Source: Candidatus Bathyarchaeota archaeon (lineage in GTDB: Archaea; Thermoproteota; Bathyarchaeia; Bathyarchaeales; Bathycorpusculaceae). Taken from it: a stretch of 64,000 nt of DNA. The notes beneath the pieces were generated by a model. That model ran no database searches and was not told where the DNA came from. It saw nothing but the letters and a program-made list of their open reading frames with translations. Within the stretch, counting starts at the first letter, position 1. The number at the start of each line of letters is the position of its first letter. A program made the position numbers and the translations under genes. The stretch spans positions 1 through 64,000 of the forward strand of contig JAOZHT010000001.1 of the NCBI GenBank assembly GCA_026014735.1. The letters are read 5' to 3'. Shown here piece by piece: positions 8,459 to 18,676 of the stretch.

Positions 8459-8956
8459 ATGCAGTTTGTTCCATGGCAAAATGTGGCGGATTGGCGATGC
8501 AGAGGCTGCGGGTACTGCTGTAAACTCTACAGCGTCGTCTTGGGTTTTACCGAGTGGCTGCATCTCACCAAGACCTTCGGGGCAGAAACCACCGAGGCGG
8601 GGCTAAACCGCTTCTTCATCAAACGCTGCAGTGATGGTAGCTGCGCTTTTCTCTGTAGCAGCAACCGCAACTACTTCTGTGGGCTGCAAAGCATGAAGCC
8701 TCAGGCCTGCAAAATCTGGCCGTTTAAGGTGCTGGCGGAACCCAAATACGGCGAGGAAAAACAAGCCGCGTACCTGTACCGGGGCAGCACAATCTATGTT
8801 TACGTTGATACCATGTGTAACGGGTTGCGTTATGGGGCGCCGACCTGGGAGTTTGAGCGTGTGGTTGTGCGGGAGTTTGCGGAGTTATCGCTTGGGCTGC
8901 GGCAGGTGCAGGTTAATTCCACTAGGAGCCCGCCTGCGGAGTGGCGAAGGATTTAG
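8459..8956 (+). CDS. YkgJ-type cysteine-cluster protein
   Basis: The 165-residue protein begins with the CRGCGYCCKLYSVVL cluster (about 14-28). It carries further cysteines in CAFLCS and YFCGLQSMKPQACKIWPF, the pattern of the YkgJ / CxxCxxCC putative zinc- or iron-sulfur-binding family. The biochemical role of the family is unsettled. A second, more divergent member is encoded at 32109. The ATG directly follows a TTTAAAT sequence. No ribosome-binding site is evident. Confidence 0.8.
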   Translation: MQFVPWQNVADWRCRGCGYCCKLYSVVLGFTEWLHLTKTFGAETTEAGLNRFFIKRCSDGSCAFLCSSNRNYFCGLQSMKPQACKIWPFKVLAEPKYGEEKQAAYLYRGSTIYVYVDTMCNGLRYGAPTWEFERVVVREFAELSLGLRQVQVNSTRSPPAEWRRI

Positions 8957-9066
8957 CTTAATTTTTTATTTTACATATTCAGGTTCGGAATATATTGCAT
9001 CTGATTTTGAAGACTTATTCATAATTCATAAACGTCAAATATGATTAGCGCCTGTCTGCTTGCTAT

Positions 9067-12000
9067 ATGGTGTGTTCAGATATGAGGCTAACAAAAACTT
9101 TAACTTCGATAGTAATTGCAGCATTAATCTTATCCTGTTTCATAACTTTATACAAAGCCGAGCCTGCCACGGCCGTATCATCAAATGGCACGATAAACTT
9201 TAACGTAAGCGGCTTAGCGGCTGGCACAAGCTGGACCGTGCAAGTGCAAACTACCAATCATACCCAAACCAGCAGCACCTACTCCACATCTTGGATCGAA
9301 GGAGTGCCCTGTCCATGGATTGTCTATGTGCCTGCCGGATACACTTCATCATCCACCCTATCCGGAACCGCATACGTAGCAGCGTACGGAACAACAAACA
9401 TAAACGTGGCCTTCACGGCTATACCCGGTGCCTACGATGTGGTTTTTACCCAAACCGGTTTAGCCTCAGGCACACGCTGGAGCGTAACCCTCAACGGCAA
9501 CACACAAACATCAACCACCGACACTGTCACATTCAGTGGCGTGTCCGATGGTTCATACAGCTACTTTGTCAATGCCCCCGGAGGATACAATGCCTCAGTA
9601 ACCTTTGGCGCCATCACTGTGGATGGAGAAAACGTGGAGCAGTCAGTGCTGTTTACTTCTCAATCTGACAGCTGGAGTATGTTTGGGAATGGTCCAGCCC
9701 GCACTGCAAGCTCCACCTCGATTGGTCCCCTGACGAACTCTTTGGCGTGGTCAAAGTCTACCGGACAATTCGGAGAATACTACCTTGATTTTTCGCCTGC
9801 TGTGGTTGTGGGTGATGTTTTCTACATATGCTCAGGACATTACGTCTATGCTCTTAACGCATTCACTGGAGACCTGATTAATACATACGATTTGGGATCA
9901 ACTTATAATGATGATTCCGGACCCGCTATGGTGGAGGATATTTTATACTTCGGTTCATCAGGCGGGAACGTTACTGCGTTAAATATTACTTCAGGCGACA
10001 TCGTTTGGACCTATACAACTGGTTCATACATAACAGGGTCCCCGGTAGTAGCAAACGGAGTCCTCTACATAGGTTCATATGATGATAAACTGTACGCGCT
10101 AAATGCAACCAACGGCAACCTGGTCTGGTCATATAATACTGGCGCAGACGTGTGGACTTCACCAGCCGTCTCTAACGGGCTTGTCCTAGTCTACTCCAAT
10201 GGGAAACTGTATGCAATAAACGCGCAGACGGGCAGCCAAGCGTGGAACTATTCCGTGGCAAGTGCTCAATATTATAACGATGCACCAGTTGTCCAAGATG
10301 GCATAGTTTATGGGTGCCTATTCCAAGGCTCTGGTGCCGGCGCCTTCTTTGCTTTAAACGTCACTAGTGGCGCAGAAATTTGGTCTTACAGCGCGTATTC
10401 TTTCGGTGGAGCCGCTGTAGCTAACGGCGTTGTTTACTTTAACGACGGTGATGATGGTTACCTGCGTGCTCTGAACGCCACTACAGGCGTCGGAATTTGG
10501 TCAAGGGACCTATCGCTGTATGATCAGGGCCCAATGGTTTCAGGTGACGTAGTGTATGTGGTGTCCTATAATGGAATTTATGCCTTGAATGCGACAACTG
10601 GCAACACCATCTGGTCTTATTCGTTTTATAATTACATGGGTTCGGACTCAGGTACGCCTATTATCGCTAACGGTATAGTTTACGTTTTCGTACCCGGCGA
10701 TATGATGATGTTTGAGGAGGAAGGTACAATATACGCCTTCGGAAACCCTGAGCAATACACGTTAAACATGACAACTGTGGGTCAGGGCACCGTTGAACCA
10801 GGAAACCAAACTTACAATGCAGGAAGCACCGTTAACTTGGTCGCTATCCCCGATGCAGGCTGGAGCTTTAGCGGCTGGAGCGGCGACGCATCAGGCACAA
10901 CCAACACAACCCTCAGCATGGACGGCAACAAAACTGTAACCGCCACCTTCACCCAAGACATCTACGCCTTAACCATGCTTACAGTAGGCAACGGCCAAGT
11001 CAACCCCGGAAACACCTCTGCTACCTACCGATACGGCGACACAGTAGATATCAAAGCAATCAACGATGCAGGCTGGTCTTTTAGCGGTTGGAGCGGTGAT
11101 GCCTCTGGAACAAGTAACACAACCCTGATGATGGATGGCAACTTAACGGTTACTGCAACCTTCACTCTTATCCCAACCTACGATGTAACCTTCACGTGCA
11201 CTGGTTTAGCTTTGGGCACAAGCTGGAATGTAACCCTTGACGGAAGCACCCAGACCTCAACCGCTGCCTCCATAACCTTCACGGGGCTCCTCAGCGGCAA
11301 CTACGCCTACACGATAGGTGCGGTAGCTGATTATACTCTGCAATCTCTCTCATCAACAGGAACATTACCGGTAAATACGGACCTGGACATACCCTTAGCG
11401 TTTACTTATAATCTGGACTGGCCTATGTTTGGATACGACTTGGCACGTTGTGGTTCATCCCCCGTTAATGGACCCGCCACCAACTATACAAAATGGATCT
11501 ATACGACTGGCGGCGTGATAAGTTCGTCTCCATCAATTTATGGGGGCGTGGTCTACGTGGGGTCAAACGATGGTTACCTGTATGCATTCAATGAATCCGA
11601 CGGCAACATCCTTTGGACCTACAAAGTCAGCGGTATAATTCAGTCAAGCTCCGCTGTAGCTAACGGTGTCGTGTACATTGGCTCCTCCGAAAGCATCCTG
11701 TATGCCTTAAACGCCTCAACGGGCACCAGCATATGGAACTTCACAGCAGGCAACGTCATCTATTCTTCTCCAGCGGTTGCTAACGGCATTGTCTATGTAG
11801 GCTGTTACGATAAGAACCTCTACGCGATCAATGCCTCAACCGGCGCGTTAGTTTGGAGCTACACCACAGGCGGCCCCATAGACCTCTCTTCTCCCGCCAT
11901 AGTAAACGGCGTCGTTTTCATAGGCTCAACAGACAGCAAGCTTTACGCAATTAATGCTTCGACCGGTGCTAAACTGTGGAGCAGCGATCTTGGTGGGGCA

Positions 12001-14646
12001 ATATATTCGACTCCTGCGGTAGCCAACGGTTTAGTCTTTGTAGGTACAGAAGGCAGTAAAATATACGCTTTGAATGCAACTACAGGCGATGAATGCTGGC
12101 AACTCTCGACAGGCGGCGCAGTTTACTGTTCCGCCGCGGTTGACAACGGAGTAGTCTATATTGGCTCTTATGACAAAAAGATGTATGCACTCAACGCTTC
12201 CACTGGAGCAGAAATCTGGAGCTTTACTGTGGACGGCTACATTTTAGCTAAACCCTCAATTGCCAGCGGCGTCATATACTTCGGATCCTTTGACGGACAG
12301 CTCTACGCCTTAAACGCAACCGACGGGGAAGCAATCTGGAGCTACCAAACCGATGCAATCTATGTGTCCCCCGCAGTCACAGATGGTTCACTATATGTGG
12401 GTTCATCCAACAACAACATAATTGCTTTCTCTGCTCCTCAAGTGATAACCTTAACCATGAACACGGTTGGTCACGGCACAGTGCAGCCGGGCAACGGAAC
12501 CCAACTGTACGGTTCAACAATAGACCTGCAAGCTATCCCCGATGAGGGCTGGAGCTTTGCTGGTTGGAGCGGCGATGCCTCTGGAACAAGTAACACAACC
12601 CTAATGATGGATGGCAACAAGACAATCACAGCCACATTCAGCAAAGACGTATGCATCTTAACCATGATAACCAAGGGCAAGGGCAGCGTGCTCCCCGGCA
12701 ACGTATCTTACCTCTACGGTGACTCAGTTGACCTCAAAGCCATCGCTGATGCAGGCTGGAGCTTTGCTAACTGGACCGGCAGTGCTTCGGGTACATCCAA
12801 CACCACCATTACGATGACGGGTAACTTTACGGTCACTGCAACCTTCACCCAGGACACCTACACCTTAACCATCATCACGGTGGGTCAGGGCAGCGTCACC
12901 AATGCCAACACAACCTTCCTTTCAGGCACCACTGTTGACCTCTCCGCCACAGGCAGTACTGGCTGGCACTTTGCCAACTGGACCGGCGATCTCTCTGGGT
13001 CAGTTAATCCGAGTAGCATCTTGATGGATGGCGACAAAACTGTCGTTGCAAGCTTTGCTAAAGATGTCTGTATCTTAACGATGGTTACGGTTGGCAGCGG
13101 CAGTGTTCTTCCAGGAAACGTCACTTATCTGTATGGTGACTCTGTTGATTTGAAAGCCATAAACAATGCAGGCTGGACTTTCGCTAACTGGACGGGCAGC
13201 GCATCGGGTACATCCAACACCACCCTAACCATGACTGGCAACTTGACGGTAACCGCGACCTTCACACAGAACATCTACACCTTAACCATCATAACCGTGG
13301 GACAGGGCACCGTTACCCCCGGCAACAGCAGCTACCTCTCAGGCGCAACCGTGGACCTTAAAGCCTTCAACGCAGCCCACTGGACATTCGCGAATTGGAC
13401 AGGCGGCGCATCGGGCACATCCAACACAACCATAACCCTCAACGGAGACATGACCATAACCGCTACCTTCACAAAGATAACCTACGTCGTTAACTTCGCT
13501 GCCTCTGGCGCCAGCTCGGATTACGTGGAAAGCATCCTGATTGTGGACGGCACCGAATACCCGCTCAGCGCGCTTCCGCTGTCCTTCACCTGGGACTCAG
13601 GCTCAACCCACACCTACAGCTACGCCTCATTGCTGAGCGTAAACAGCGGTAAACGCTACGCTTGGGCATCAGCTAGTGGGCTATCAACCTTGCAGGGCGG
13701 CACCTTAACCGTGTCAGGCGAAGGCACCGTCACAGCCAACTATGGCACCCAGTATCTGCTGGTGGTAAGCACCCCGTATGGTTCAGCAAGCGGCAGCGGC
13801 TGGTACAGCTCAGGCTCCTCTGCGTCGGCAAGCATCAGCGGCTCCACCTATGGCTCAGGCGACACGCGCCAGGTCTTCACGGGCTGGAGCAACGGGCAAA
13901 CCGGCACCAGCTTCTCGGTGACGATGGATTCCGCCAAGTCAGTGCGTGCTAACTGGGCAACCCAGTATCTGGTAACCCTCACAGCTAACCCAACTGAAGC
14001 CGGCTCCACTACGCCCCAAACCATCTGGGCATCTGCAGGAACAATCAGCATCTCTGCATCGGCAAACAGCGGCTACAGGTTTGCTTCCTGGACAGTAGAG
14101 GGCTCAGCCACCATAGCCTCCGCCTACGCTAACAGCACCTCCGCAGCCATCTCTGGCCCCGCAAACATAACCGCGAACTTTAACAGCGGCAGCCTCATCG
14201 CAACCGTAACTACCAGCGGCGAAACCTACGATGTTACCCTCAGCGGCGACATAGCGTCAAACCAGATGTCCAACATAACCATCACTCCGCATCAATCAAA
14301 GAACACCACCACCGTGGGATTCACTGTAACCGGCGAATCCGGCACCTCTGGCACAGGCAACTTGACGCTTTCCAAGAGCGCCATACCCTACGGCACCACC
14401 CCGCTGGTCTATGTGGACGGCGTCTTGGTTGAGGAGCAAGGCTACACCGAGGACGCAGACAACTACTACATCTGGTACACCGTGCACTTCAGCAGCCACG
14501 AGATGACCATAGAGTTCACGTCAACTCAGAATGCACCTGACCAGGGCTTAGGCGTCTGGCTTGGAGTCGGCGCAGCAGCTCTGCTGTTTGCTGTGCTGCT
14601 GGTGTTGATTGTGCTCTTTAAGCGCAGCAAACCAAAACGGGCATAG
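9067..14646 (+). CDS. Giant secreted protein with two PQQ-like beta-propellers and InlB-like repeats
   Basis: The 1859-residue protein has an N-terminal signal peptide (a hydrophobic stretch after MRLTKTLTS) and beta-rich domains to about residue 200. A first PQQ-like propeller spans about 204-558, with repeated YALNATTG-type blades. Two InlB-like repeats and a short beta domain follow. A second propeller occupies about 784-1124. At least five InlB-like repeats (GTV-P-GN, DLKA, GWSF-x-NW, T-x-TATFT) follow to about 1475, then further beta domains. It ends in one membrane helix and a KRSKPKRA tail, so it is displayed outside the cell. The propellers lack visible dehydrogenase cofactor residues; a binding or scaffold role is inferred. 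A second in-frame ATG at 9082 is an equally good start. Confidence 0.9.
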   Translation: MVCSDMRLTKTLTSIVIAALILSCFITLYKAEPATAVSSNGTINFNVSGLAAGTSWTVQVQTTNHTQTSSTYSTSWIEGVPCPWIVYVPAGYTSSSTLSGTAYVAAYGTTNINVAFTAIPGAYDVVFTQTGLASGTRWSVTLNGNTQTSTTDTVTFSGVSDGSYSYFVNAPGGYNASVTFGAITVDGENVEQSVLFTSQSDSWSMFGNGPARTASSTSIGPLTNSLAWSKSTGQFGEYYLDFSPAVVVGDVFYICSGHYVYALNAFTGDLINTYDLGSTYNDDSGPAMVEDILYFGSSGGNVTALNITSGDIVWTYTTGSYITGSPVVANGVLYIGSYDDKLYALNATNGNLVWSYNTGADVWTSPAVSNGLVLVYSNGKLYAINAQTGSQAWNYSVASAQYYNDAPVVQDGIVYGCLFQGSGAGAFFALNVTSGAEIWSYSAYSFGGAAVANGVVYFNDGDDGYLRALNATTGVGIWSRDLSLYDQGPMVSGDVVYVVSYNGIYALNATTGNTIWSYSFYNYMGSDSGTPIIANGIVYVFVPGDMMMFEEEGTIYAFGNPEQYTLNMTTVGQGTVEPGNQTYNAGSTVNLVAIPDAGWSFSGWSGDASGTTNTTLSMDGNKTVTATFTQDIYALTMLTVGNGQVNPGNTSATYRYGDTVDIKAINDAGWSFSGWSGDASGTSNTTLMMDGNLTVTATFTLIPTYDVTFTCTGLALGTSWNVTLDGSTQTSTAASITFTGLLSGNYAYTIGAVADYTLQSLSSTGTLPVNTDLDIPLAFTYNLDWPMFGYDLARCGSSPVNGPATNYTKWIYTTGGVISSSPSIYGGVVYVGSNDGYLYAFNESDGNILWTYKVSGIIQSSSAVANGVVYIGSSESILYALNASTGTSIWNFTAGNVIYSSPAVANGIVYVGCYDKNLYAINASTGALVWSYTTGGPIDLSSPAIVNGVVFIGSTDSKLYAINASTGAKLWSSDLGGAIYSTPAVANGLVFVGTEGSKIYALNATTGDECWQLSTGGAVYCSAAVDNGVVYIGSYDKKMYALNASTGAEIWSFTVDGYILAKPSIASGVIYFGSFDGQLYALNATDGEAIWSYQTDAIYVSPAVTDGSLYVGSSNNNIIAFSAPQVITLTMNTVGHGTVQPGNGTQLYGSTIDLQAIPDEGWSFAGWSGDASGTSNTTLMMDGNKTITATFSKDVCILTMITKGKGSVLPGNVSYLYGDSVDLKAIADAGWSFANWTGSASGTSNTTITMTGNFTVTATFTQDTYTLTIITVGQGSVTNANTTFLSGTTVDLSATGSTGWHFANWTGDLSGSVNPSSILMDGDKTVVASFAKDVCILTMVTVGSGSVLPGNVTYLYGDSVDLKAINNAGWTFANWTGSASGTSNTTLTMTGNLTVTATFTQNIYTLTIITVGQGTVTPGNSSYLSGATVDLKAFNAAHWTFANWTGGASGTSNTTITLNGDMTITATFTKITYVVNFAASGASSDYVESILIVDGTEYPLSALPLSFTWDSGSTHTYSYASLLSVNSGKRYAWASASGLSTLQGGTLTVSGEGTVTANYGTQYLLVVSTPYGSASGSGWYSSGSSASASISGSTYGSGDTRQVFTGWSNGQTGTSFSVTMDSAKSVRANWATQYLVTLTANPTEAGSTTPQTIWASAGTISISASANSGYRFASWTVEGSATIASAYANSTSAAISGPANITANFNSGSLIATVTTSGETYDVTLSGDIASNQMSNITITPHQSKNTTTVGFTVTGESGTSGTGNLTLSKSAIPYGTTPLVYVDGVLVEEQGYTEDADNYYIWYTVHFSSHEMTIEFTSTQNAPDQGLGVWLGVGAAALLFAVLLVLIVLFKRSKPKRA

Positions 14647-14673
14647 CAGGCAATTAAGCCCTGCCTCTTCCCC

Positions 14674-14695
14674 TTTTGGGTTTTTTCTCTTTTTA
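14674..14695 (+). terminator. T-rich transcript end of the giant surface-protein gene
   Basis: Three T-runs separated by short interruptions follow the stop codon by about 30 bases. This is the usual form of archaeal intrinsic termination. Confidence 0.5.
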
Positions 14696-14754
14696 ACATT
14701 ATCTATTTTAGGCTCGATGGCTCTTAACCAGAAACATCTCCTGAGGAATCCTGC

Positions 14755-15537
14755 ATGGTTAAAGCTAAAGTCGGCGTCTCAATGCTCTACTGTCTAGGCG
14801 AACCCTTCAACCGCATGGTCAAGCGCCTCGGCTCCATGGATACCAAGTACATCGAAATCCTCGACGACGGCACCCACGACCTAAACAAAGCCCGCATCAG
14901 CCAACTTCGGGAAGCCGCCAAATCTTTCGGCTTAACCTACTCGCTGCACGCGCCCTTTGCGGACATAAACATCGGCGCCCCCGCCAAACCCATGCTTGCC
15001 GCCTCCATGAAGCGCCTCAAGCAGTCGCTGGCAAACGCCCGTGCAATCGACGCGAAAATGTGGGTTTTCCACCCCGCACAGCGCACCGGCATCGGTCAAT
15101 TCTACCCCGACGAGGACTTTAAAGCCATGTGCCGCAGCGTCGAGGAGCTCTATGCGGAGGCTGAGGAATACGGCGTTAACATGGCGATGGAGAATCTGCC
15201 GCATAAATACTGGTTTTTGATGAGCACCCCCGCGGAGTACCTGCGCTTCTATAGGGAAACTAATCTGCCCATCGGCATCACCTTGGATTTGGGGCATGCG
15301 CATCTGGAGGGACAAATCGAGCCCTTCATCAGCCAACTTGCCGACAAAATCGTGCATATCCACGCCAGCAACAACCACGGCTTAGACGACGAACACAACG
15401 GAGTCTGCGACGGCACCATCAACTACGTCTCCTTCACAGAGTCGCTAAAGAAAATCGGCTACGACAAAACCGTCGTGGTGGAGTCCATGCGGGGCGTACC
15501 CGAAAGCATAGCGCGCCTCAAGCAGCTACTGGTTTAG
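14755..15537 (+). CDS. Sugar-phosphate isomerase/epimerase-like TIM-barrel protein
   Basis: The 260-residue protein has the xylose-isomerase-like TIM-barrel pattern shared by AP endonuclease family 2 and sugar epimerases: SLHAPFADIN near 62, WVFHPAQ near 103, AMENLPHKYW near 145, TLDLGHAH near 180, VHIHASNNHG near 203 and VVESMRG at the end. The His, Glu and Asp residues are those that bind divalent metal in the family. Both sugar isomerisation and AP-endonuclease activity are possible. Length favours a single-domain isomerase-like protein. TGAGGA at 14742 supports the ATG. The last 12 bases overlap the convergent rnz gene. Confidence 0.82.
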   Translation: MVKAKVGVSMLYCLGEPFNRMVKRLGSMDTKYIEILDDGTHDLNKARISQLREAAKSFGLTYSLHAPFADINIGAPAKPMLAASMKRLKQSLANARAIDAKMWVFHPAQRTGIGQFYPDEDFKAMCRSVEELYAEAEEYGVNMAMENLPHKYWFLMSTPAEYLRFYRETNLPIGITLDLGHAHLEGQIEPFISQLADKIVHIHASNNHGLDDEHNGVCDGTINYVSFTESLKKIGYDKTVVVESMRGVPESIARLKQLLV

Positions 15538-16446
15538 GGGCAGCTCCAGCTCTAAGCCGTCTTCGGCAAGCAACGTGTTTGGGAACACCTTTTTTGCCTG
15601 CTCCAGCAGCGCCGACGCATCGGGGTAACGTGCGCTGATGTGGCTGAGCACCAGCTGCTTTGCTTCTGCCGCTTTTGCCTGCGCCGCCGCCTGGCTGGGC
15701 GTCGAGTGCCCATCAGTACCTGCCCGTTCAGCCATGGAGTCATCGAAGGTGCAGTCATGAATCACCAGGTCCGCGTCCTGGGCGAATTCGGCGAATGCAC
15801 TGAAGGGTTTGGTGTCGCCTGTGTAGACGATTTTTCTGCCCTCCCGCACAGGACCCATAACCTGGCTGGGCTGCACAGTTTTGCCGCCTGCAAGCGCCAC
15901 TGATTCGCCCCGCTGCAGCTTGGACCATAATTCGCCTTCGGGGACGCCTAGCGCCAGCGCTTTTTTGGGGTAGAATTTGCCTGCGCGGGGCTTCTCGACA
16001 AAGGCTAGACAGTAGCCGTCTACGGCGTGGCTGGATTTGACTGCTAAAACCTGGTATTGGTCTTCCTCGCAGACAACGCCTTCACCGGCGATTTCGTTGA
16101 TGCTGACGGGGTAGTTTAAGCCGAAGTTAAGGGTTTCTTTGGCGCATAGCAGAAACTTCGCCAGCCCCACCGGCCCGTATACGTCGAGGGGTTCTTTGCG
16201 GTCCATAAGCGCCATCGTCTGCAGCAGCCCCGGCAAGCCCAGGACGTGGTCGCCATGCAGGTGGGTGATTAGGATTTTCATTTTGCGGTGAAAACTCACT
16301 TTTGCCCCCATCATCTGCCGCTGCACGCCCTCGCCGCAGTCAAACATCCATTGGCTACGGGGACACTGCACCAGCACAGCTGGCAAACCCCGCTTAAGCG
16401 TAGGCACGCTGCCGCCTGTTCCCAGAAACACCACACGAATACTCAT
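15526..16446 (-). CDS. rnz: Ribonuclease Z (tRNA 3' endonuclease)
   Basis: The 306-residue protein cuts tRNA precursors after the discriminator base. The His motif THLHGDHVLGLPGLL near residue 61 and FLGTGGSVPT at the N-terminus are diagnostic of the short RNase Z form. IHDCTFDD and DGHSTPSQAA occur in the second half, and LSHISARY supplies the conserved HIS-type site. It is the last gene of a prs / G10 methyltransferase / rnz operon. Its ATG overlaps the upstream stop by 4 bases. Confidence 0.95.
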   Translation of the reverse strand: MSIRVVFLGTGGSVPTLKRGLPAVLVQCPRSQWMFDCGEGVQRQMMGAKVSFHRKMKILITHLHGDHVLGLPGLLQTMALMDRKEPLDVYGPVGLAKFLLCAKETLNFGLNYPVSINEIAGEGVVCEEDQYQVLAVKSSHAVDGYCLAFVEKPRAGKFYPKKALALGVPEGELWSKLQRGESVALAGGKTVQPSQVMGPVREGRKIVYTGDTKPFSAFAEFAQDADLVIHDCTFDDSMAERAGTDGHSTPSQAAAQAKAAEAKQLVLSHISARYPDASALLEQAKKVFPNTLLAEDGLELELPLNQ

Positions 16447-17492
16447 GCACTCACCTTTTGGAATACTGCGATTTCCCGCGTTAACGTCGCGTGGACGTAG
16501 GCAAAGTGGGATTCGATGTGTCGAAAGCCCAGCTCTTCGCCGAGGCGGGTTATGTTTAATGTTTTAGGCGCAGCTATACAAATCCGTTGCCCCGCCCCAA
16601 GCAGCGCCGAAGCCGCGGCGAGCACTTCGGTTACCAGCTGAGCCGTGGTGGATTTAAGGGTGCTGCTGCTGCGTCCATAGGGGGGATCAGTGACGATTGC
16701 ATCCGCCTTCTTCAGCGGGATTTTGCGGCTATCCGCCCAAATCAGCCCCTCCGCCGAAATACCAAAGTGCGCCAGATTCTTTTTTGTGCCCAAAACCATC
16801 CGCTTCTGCGCGTCCACGCCGACGGCTCGGCAGCCGATGAAGGTGGCTTCGATGAGGCTGGTGCCAGTGCCGCAGAACGGGTCAAGGAGCACCGACTCGG
16901 CTTTGGCATGTGACAGATTTACCATGCACCGCGCCATCTTGGAGGGCATCGCGGAGGGGTGGAAGAAGGGTTTTTTGCGTGGGCGGCGTTCGCTGAAGGT
17001 TTTGCTGGTTATCTCGGTGAGTTTGAGCCCCAAAATTAGCTTATTATCGGTGATTACGCCCAGGAAGGTTCTGTCGGGGTTTTTGAGGTTAACTTTGGCG
17101 CCTGGGGTTTGGCGTAGGATTTGCCCGCCCAGCTTGACTTCCAGCGTCATAGTGTTGATGTCGGCGTCGGCGTAGTTTTTTATGCGGTCAATTCTGACCA
17201 CGAAGGATTGGCCCTCTTTAAGCACATCTGAGAAGTCGACTTTGGAGGCTGCTTCCAGAATATCCTGGTAGGTTGCGTTAGCTACAAGCAGTTCCTGTGC
17301 ACAGACCCGCGTGTAAGCAGAACGCAACTGCACAGCCTTCACGCATTCCACGTCATCGGCTTCTAAACGCAGAATCTGATCCATCATGCCTCTGTCAGAG
17401 TAGCCGTAGCCTTCCGCCTCCAAAATCGCCTTAGCCTCAGCGGCGGGCAGCGTCGGGTTCTCGCCTGAAAGCAGAAAAAACAGTTTTGGCAC
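16443..17492 (-). CDS. tRNA (guanine10-N2)-methyltransferase with THUMP domain
   Basis: The 349-residue protein has an N-terminal ferredoxin-like/THUMP region (about 1-160) for tRNA binding. A SAM methyltransferase domain follows, with LLDPFCGTGTSLIEA near 203 and the catalytic TDPPYGRSS near 268, where DPPY is the exocyclic amino-methylation motif. This matches archaeal Trm-G10 (Trm11-like), which makes m2G or m2,2G at position 10 of tRNA. The GTG start shares one base with the prs stop (TAGTG), so translation is coupled. Confidence 0.92.
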   Translation of the reverse strand: MPKLFFLLSGENPTLPAAEAKAILEAEGYGYSDRGMMDQILRLEADDVECVKAVQLRSAYTRVCAQELLVANATYQDILEAASKVDFSDVLKEGQSFVVRIDRIKNYADADINTMTLEVKLGGQILRQTPGAKVNLKNPDRTFLGVITDNKLILGLKLTEITSKTFSERRPRKKPFFHPSAMPSKMARCMVNLSHAKAESVLLDPFCGTGTSLIEATFIGCRAVGVDAQKRMVLGTKKNLAHFGISAEGLIWADSRKIPLKKADAIVTDPPYGRSSSTLKSTTAQLVTEVLAAASALLGAGQRICIAAPKTLNITRLGEELGFRHIESHFAYVHATLTREIAVFQKVSA

Positions 17493-18373
17493 TAACGTGT
17501 CCCTTTGAGTTCTTGGCTAAGAAGCGGCGCCAGCGACACCTTGCTGATTGCGCCCGGCACGCTGTCGGTGCCCACGATTTCCTCCACGCCCGCGTCGAGG
17601 ATGCGTTTCTCCGCGTCGCCGATGAGCAGCCCGTGTACGCAGCCGCAGAACACATGGGAGGCGCCGTTTTCGCGCAGGATTTTGGCTGCTCCCACGATGG
17701 TGCCGCCGGTGCTGATGATGTCGTCGAGGATAATGACGGTTTGGCCCTTCACGTTTAGGCCCTCGGCGGTCTGCACGGTTTGCCCCGTGTAGCGGTCCCG
17801 GGTCTTGTTAAGGTGCCCCGCGTCGCCGCCCAACACAGATTGCGCCTGCTGCGCGATGTACATGGCGCCCTTATCGGGGGATAGCGCGTATGCGCCGCGG
17901 TGGCCTTTCTTGACGAAGTAGTCGGCGATGAGTGGGATGGCGCTGACGGTGCGCGCTGGGAAGGGAAACTGCGAGAGTGAGTGCTCGGAGTGGATGTTGA
18001 CGGTGAGGAGTTCATCGATGCCTGCGGCTTTAAGCATCCGCGCGATGGTTTCCACGCTTATGCCCTCGCCGGAGAGGAACATTTTGTCTTGCCGCGCGTA
18101 GGCAAGGTAGGGCACGGCGGCGGTGACTTTGGCTGCGCCCGCGCGTCTGGCACAATCCGCCAGAAACGATAGCTGGAATAATCTGCTGTCCTGCATGGGG
18201 GGGCAGGTGGTTTGGATGATGACGACTTCTTCGCCCGCTACGTCGCCGTCGAGGCGCACGTAGGATTCGCCGTCGGGGAAAATCTTGGATACCACGGGGA
18301 CGTTTGGGAAGCCTGTTTGGGCTGAAACTGCCTCTGCTAAGGGTTTGGATGCGGGGCCAGAGATGATTTTCAT
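17492..18373 (-). CDS. prs: Ribose-phosphate pyrophosphokinase (PRPP synthetase)
   Basis: The 293-residue enzyme makes PRPP from ribose 5-phosphate and ATP. Visible signatures are KIFPDGESYVRL near 29, the catalytic-loop segment PYLAYARQDK near 88, NIHSEHSL (metal and ATP region) near 125 and the PRPP-binding loop ILDDIISTGGT near 213-223. It is the first gene of a three-gene operon with two tRNA-processing genes. AGAGGA lies just before the ATG. It feeds pyrE at 1760 and other phosphoribosyltransferases. Confidence 0.95.
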   Translation of the reverse strand: MKIISGPASKPLAEAVSAQTGFPNVPVVSKIFPDGESYVRLDGDVAGEEVVIIQTTCPPMQDSRLFQLSFLADCARRAGAAKVTAAVPYLAYARQDKMFLSGEGISVETIARMLKAAGIDELLTVNIHSEHSLSQFPFPARTVSAIPLIADYFVKKGHRGAYALSPDKGAMYIAQQAQSVLGGDAGHLNKTRDRYTGQTVQTAEGLNVKGQTVIILDDIISTGGTIVGAAKILRENGASHVFCGCVHGLLIGDAEKRILDAGVEEIVGTDSVPGAISKVSLAPLLSQELKGTR

Positions 18374-18425
18374 GCTGTTTCCTCTGTGCCTTTAGCAATG
18401 CAGAATCAGGTTTTAAGGCTTTATC

Positions 18426-18596
18426 TTAATTGTCTGTTCCCTTAACTTCCAAGTAGCCTTCGATTGCTTCCTTGATGTTGTTTAAGGCTTCCTCTTTGGT
18501 TTCGCCTTCAGATGCAACTGGTAACTCCACGCATTTAACTACAAAACCGCCTTCTTCAGCAGGTTCCAGGAGAACCGTGAGTTTACGAGTGACCAT
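18426..18596 (-). CDS. Orphan HicB-like protein
   Basis: The small frame encodes 56 residues beginning MVTRKLTVLLEPAEEGGF. It continues with VVKCVELPVASEGETKEEAL and ends NNIKEAIEGYLEVKGTDN. This is the HicB/UPF0150 half-RNase-H fold, recognisable by E-EGGFV-x-C-x-ELP and TKEEAL-NIKEAI. No HicA toxin is next to it, unlike the pair at 22416-22866, so it is probably an orphan antitoxin or a repurposed protein. The ATG at 18596 is the first in frame. Confidence 0.75.
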   Translation of the reverse strand: MVTRKLTVLLEPAEEGGFVVKCVELPVASEGETKEEALNNIKEAIEGYLEVKGTDN

Positions 18597-18676
18597 CAAA
18601 CAGCCTCAAAATTATGCGCCGCAACCTCCATAAGAACATATCCTAATCTGGCCAGAAATTACGCCGTATACGACTG

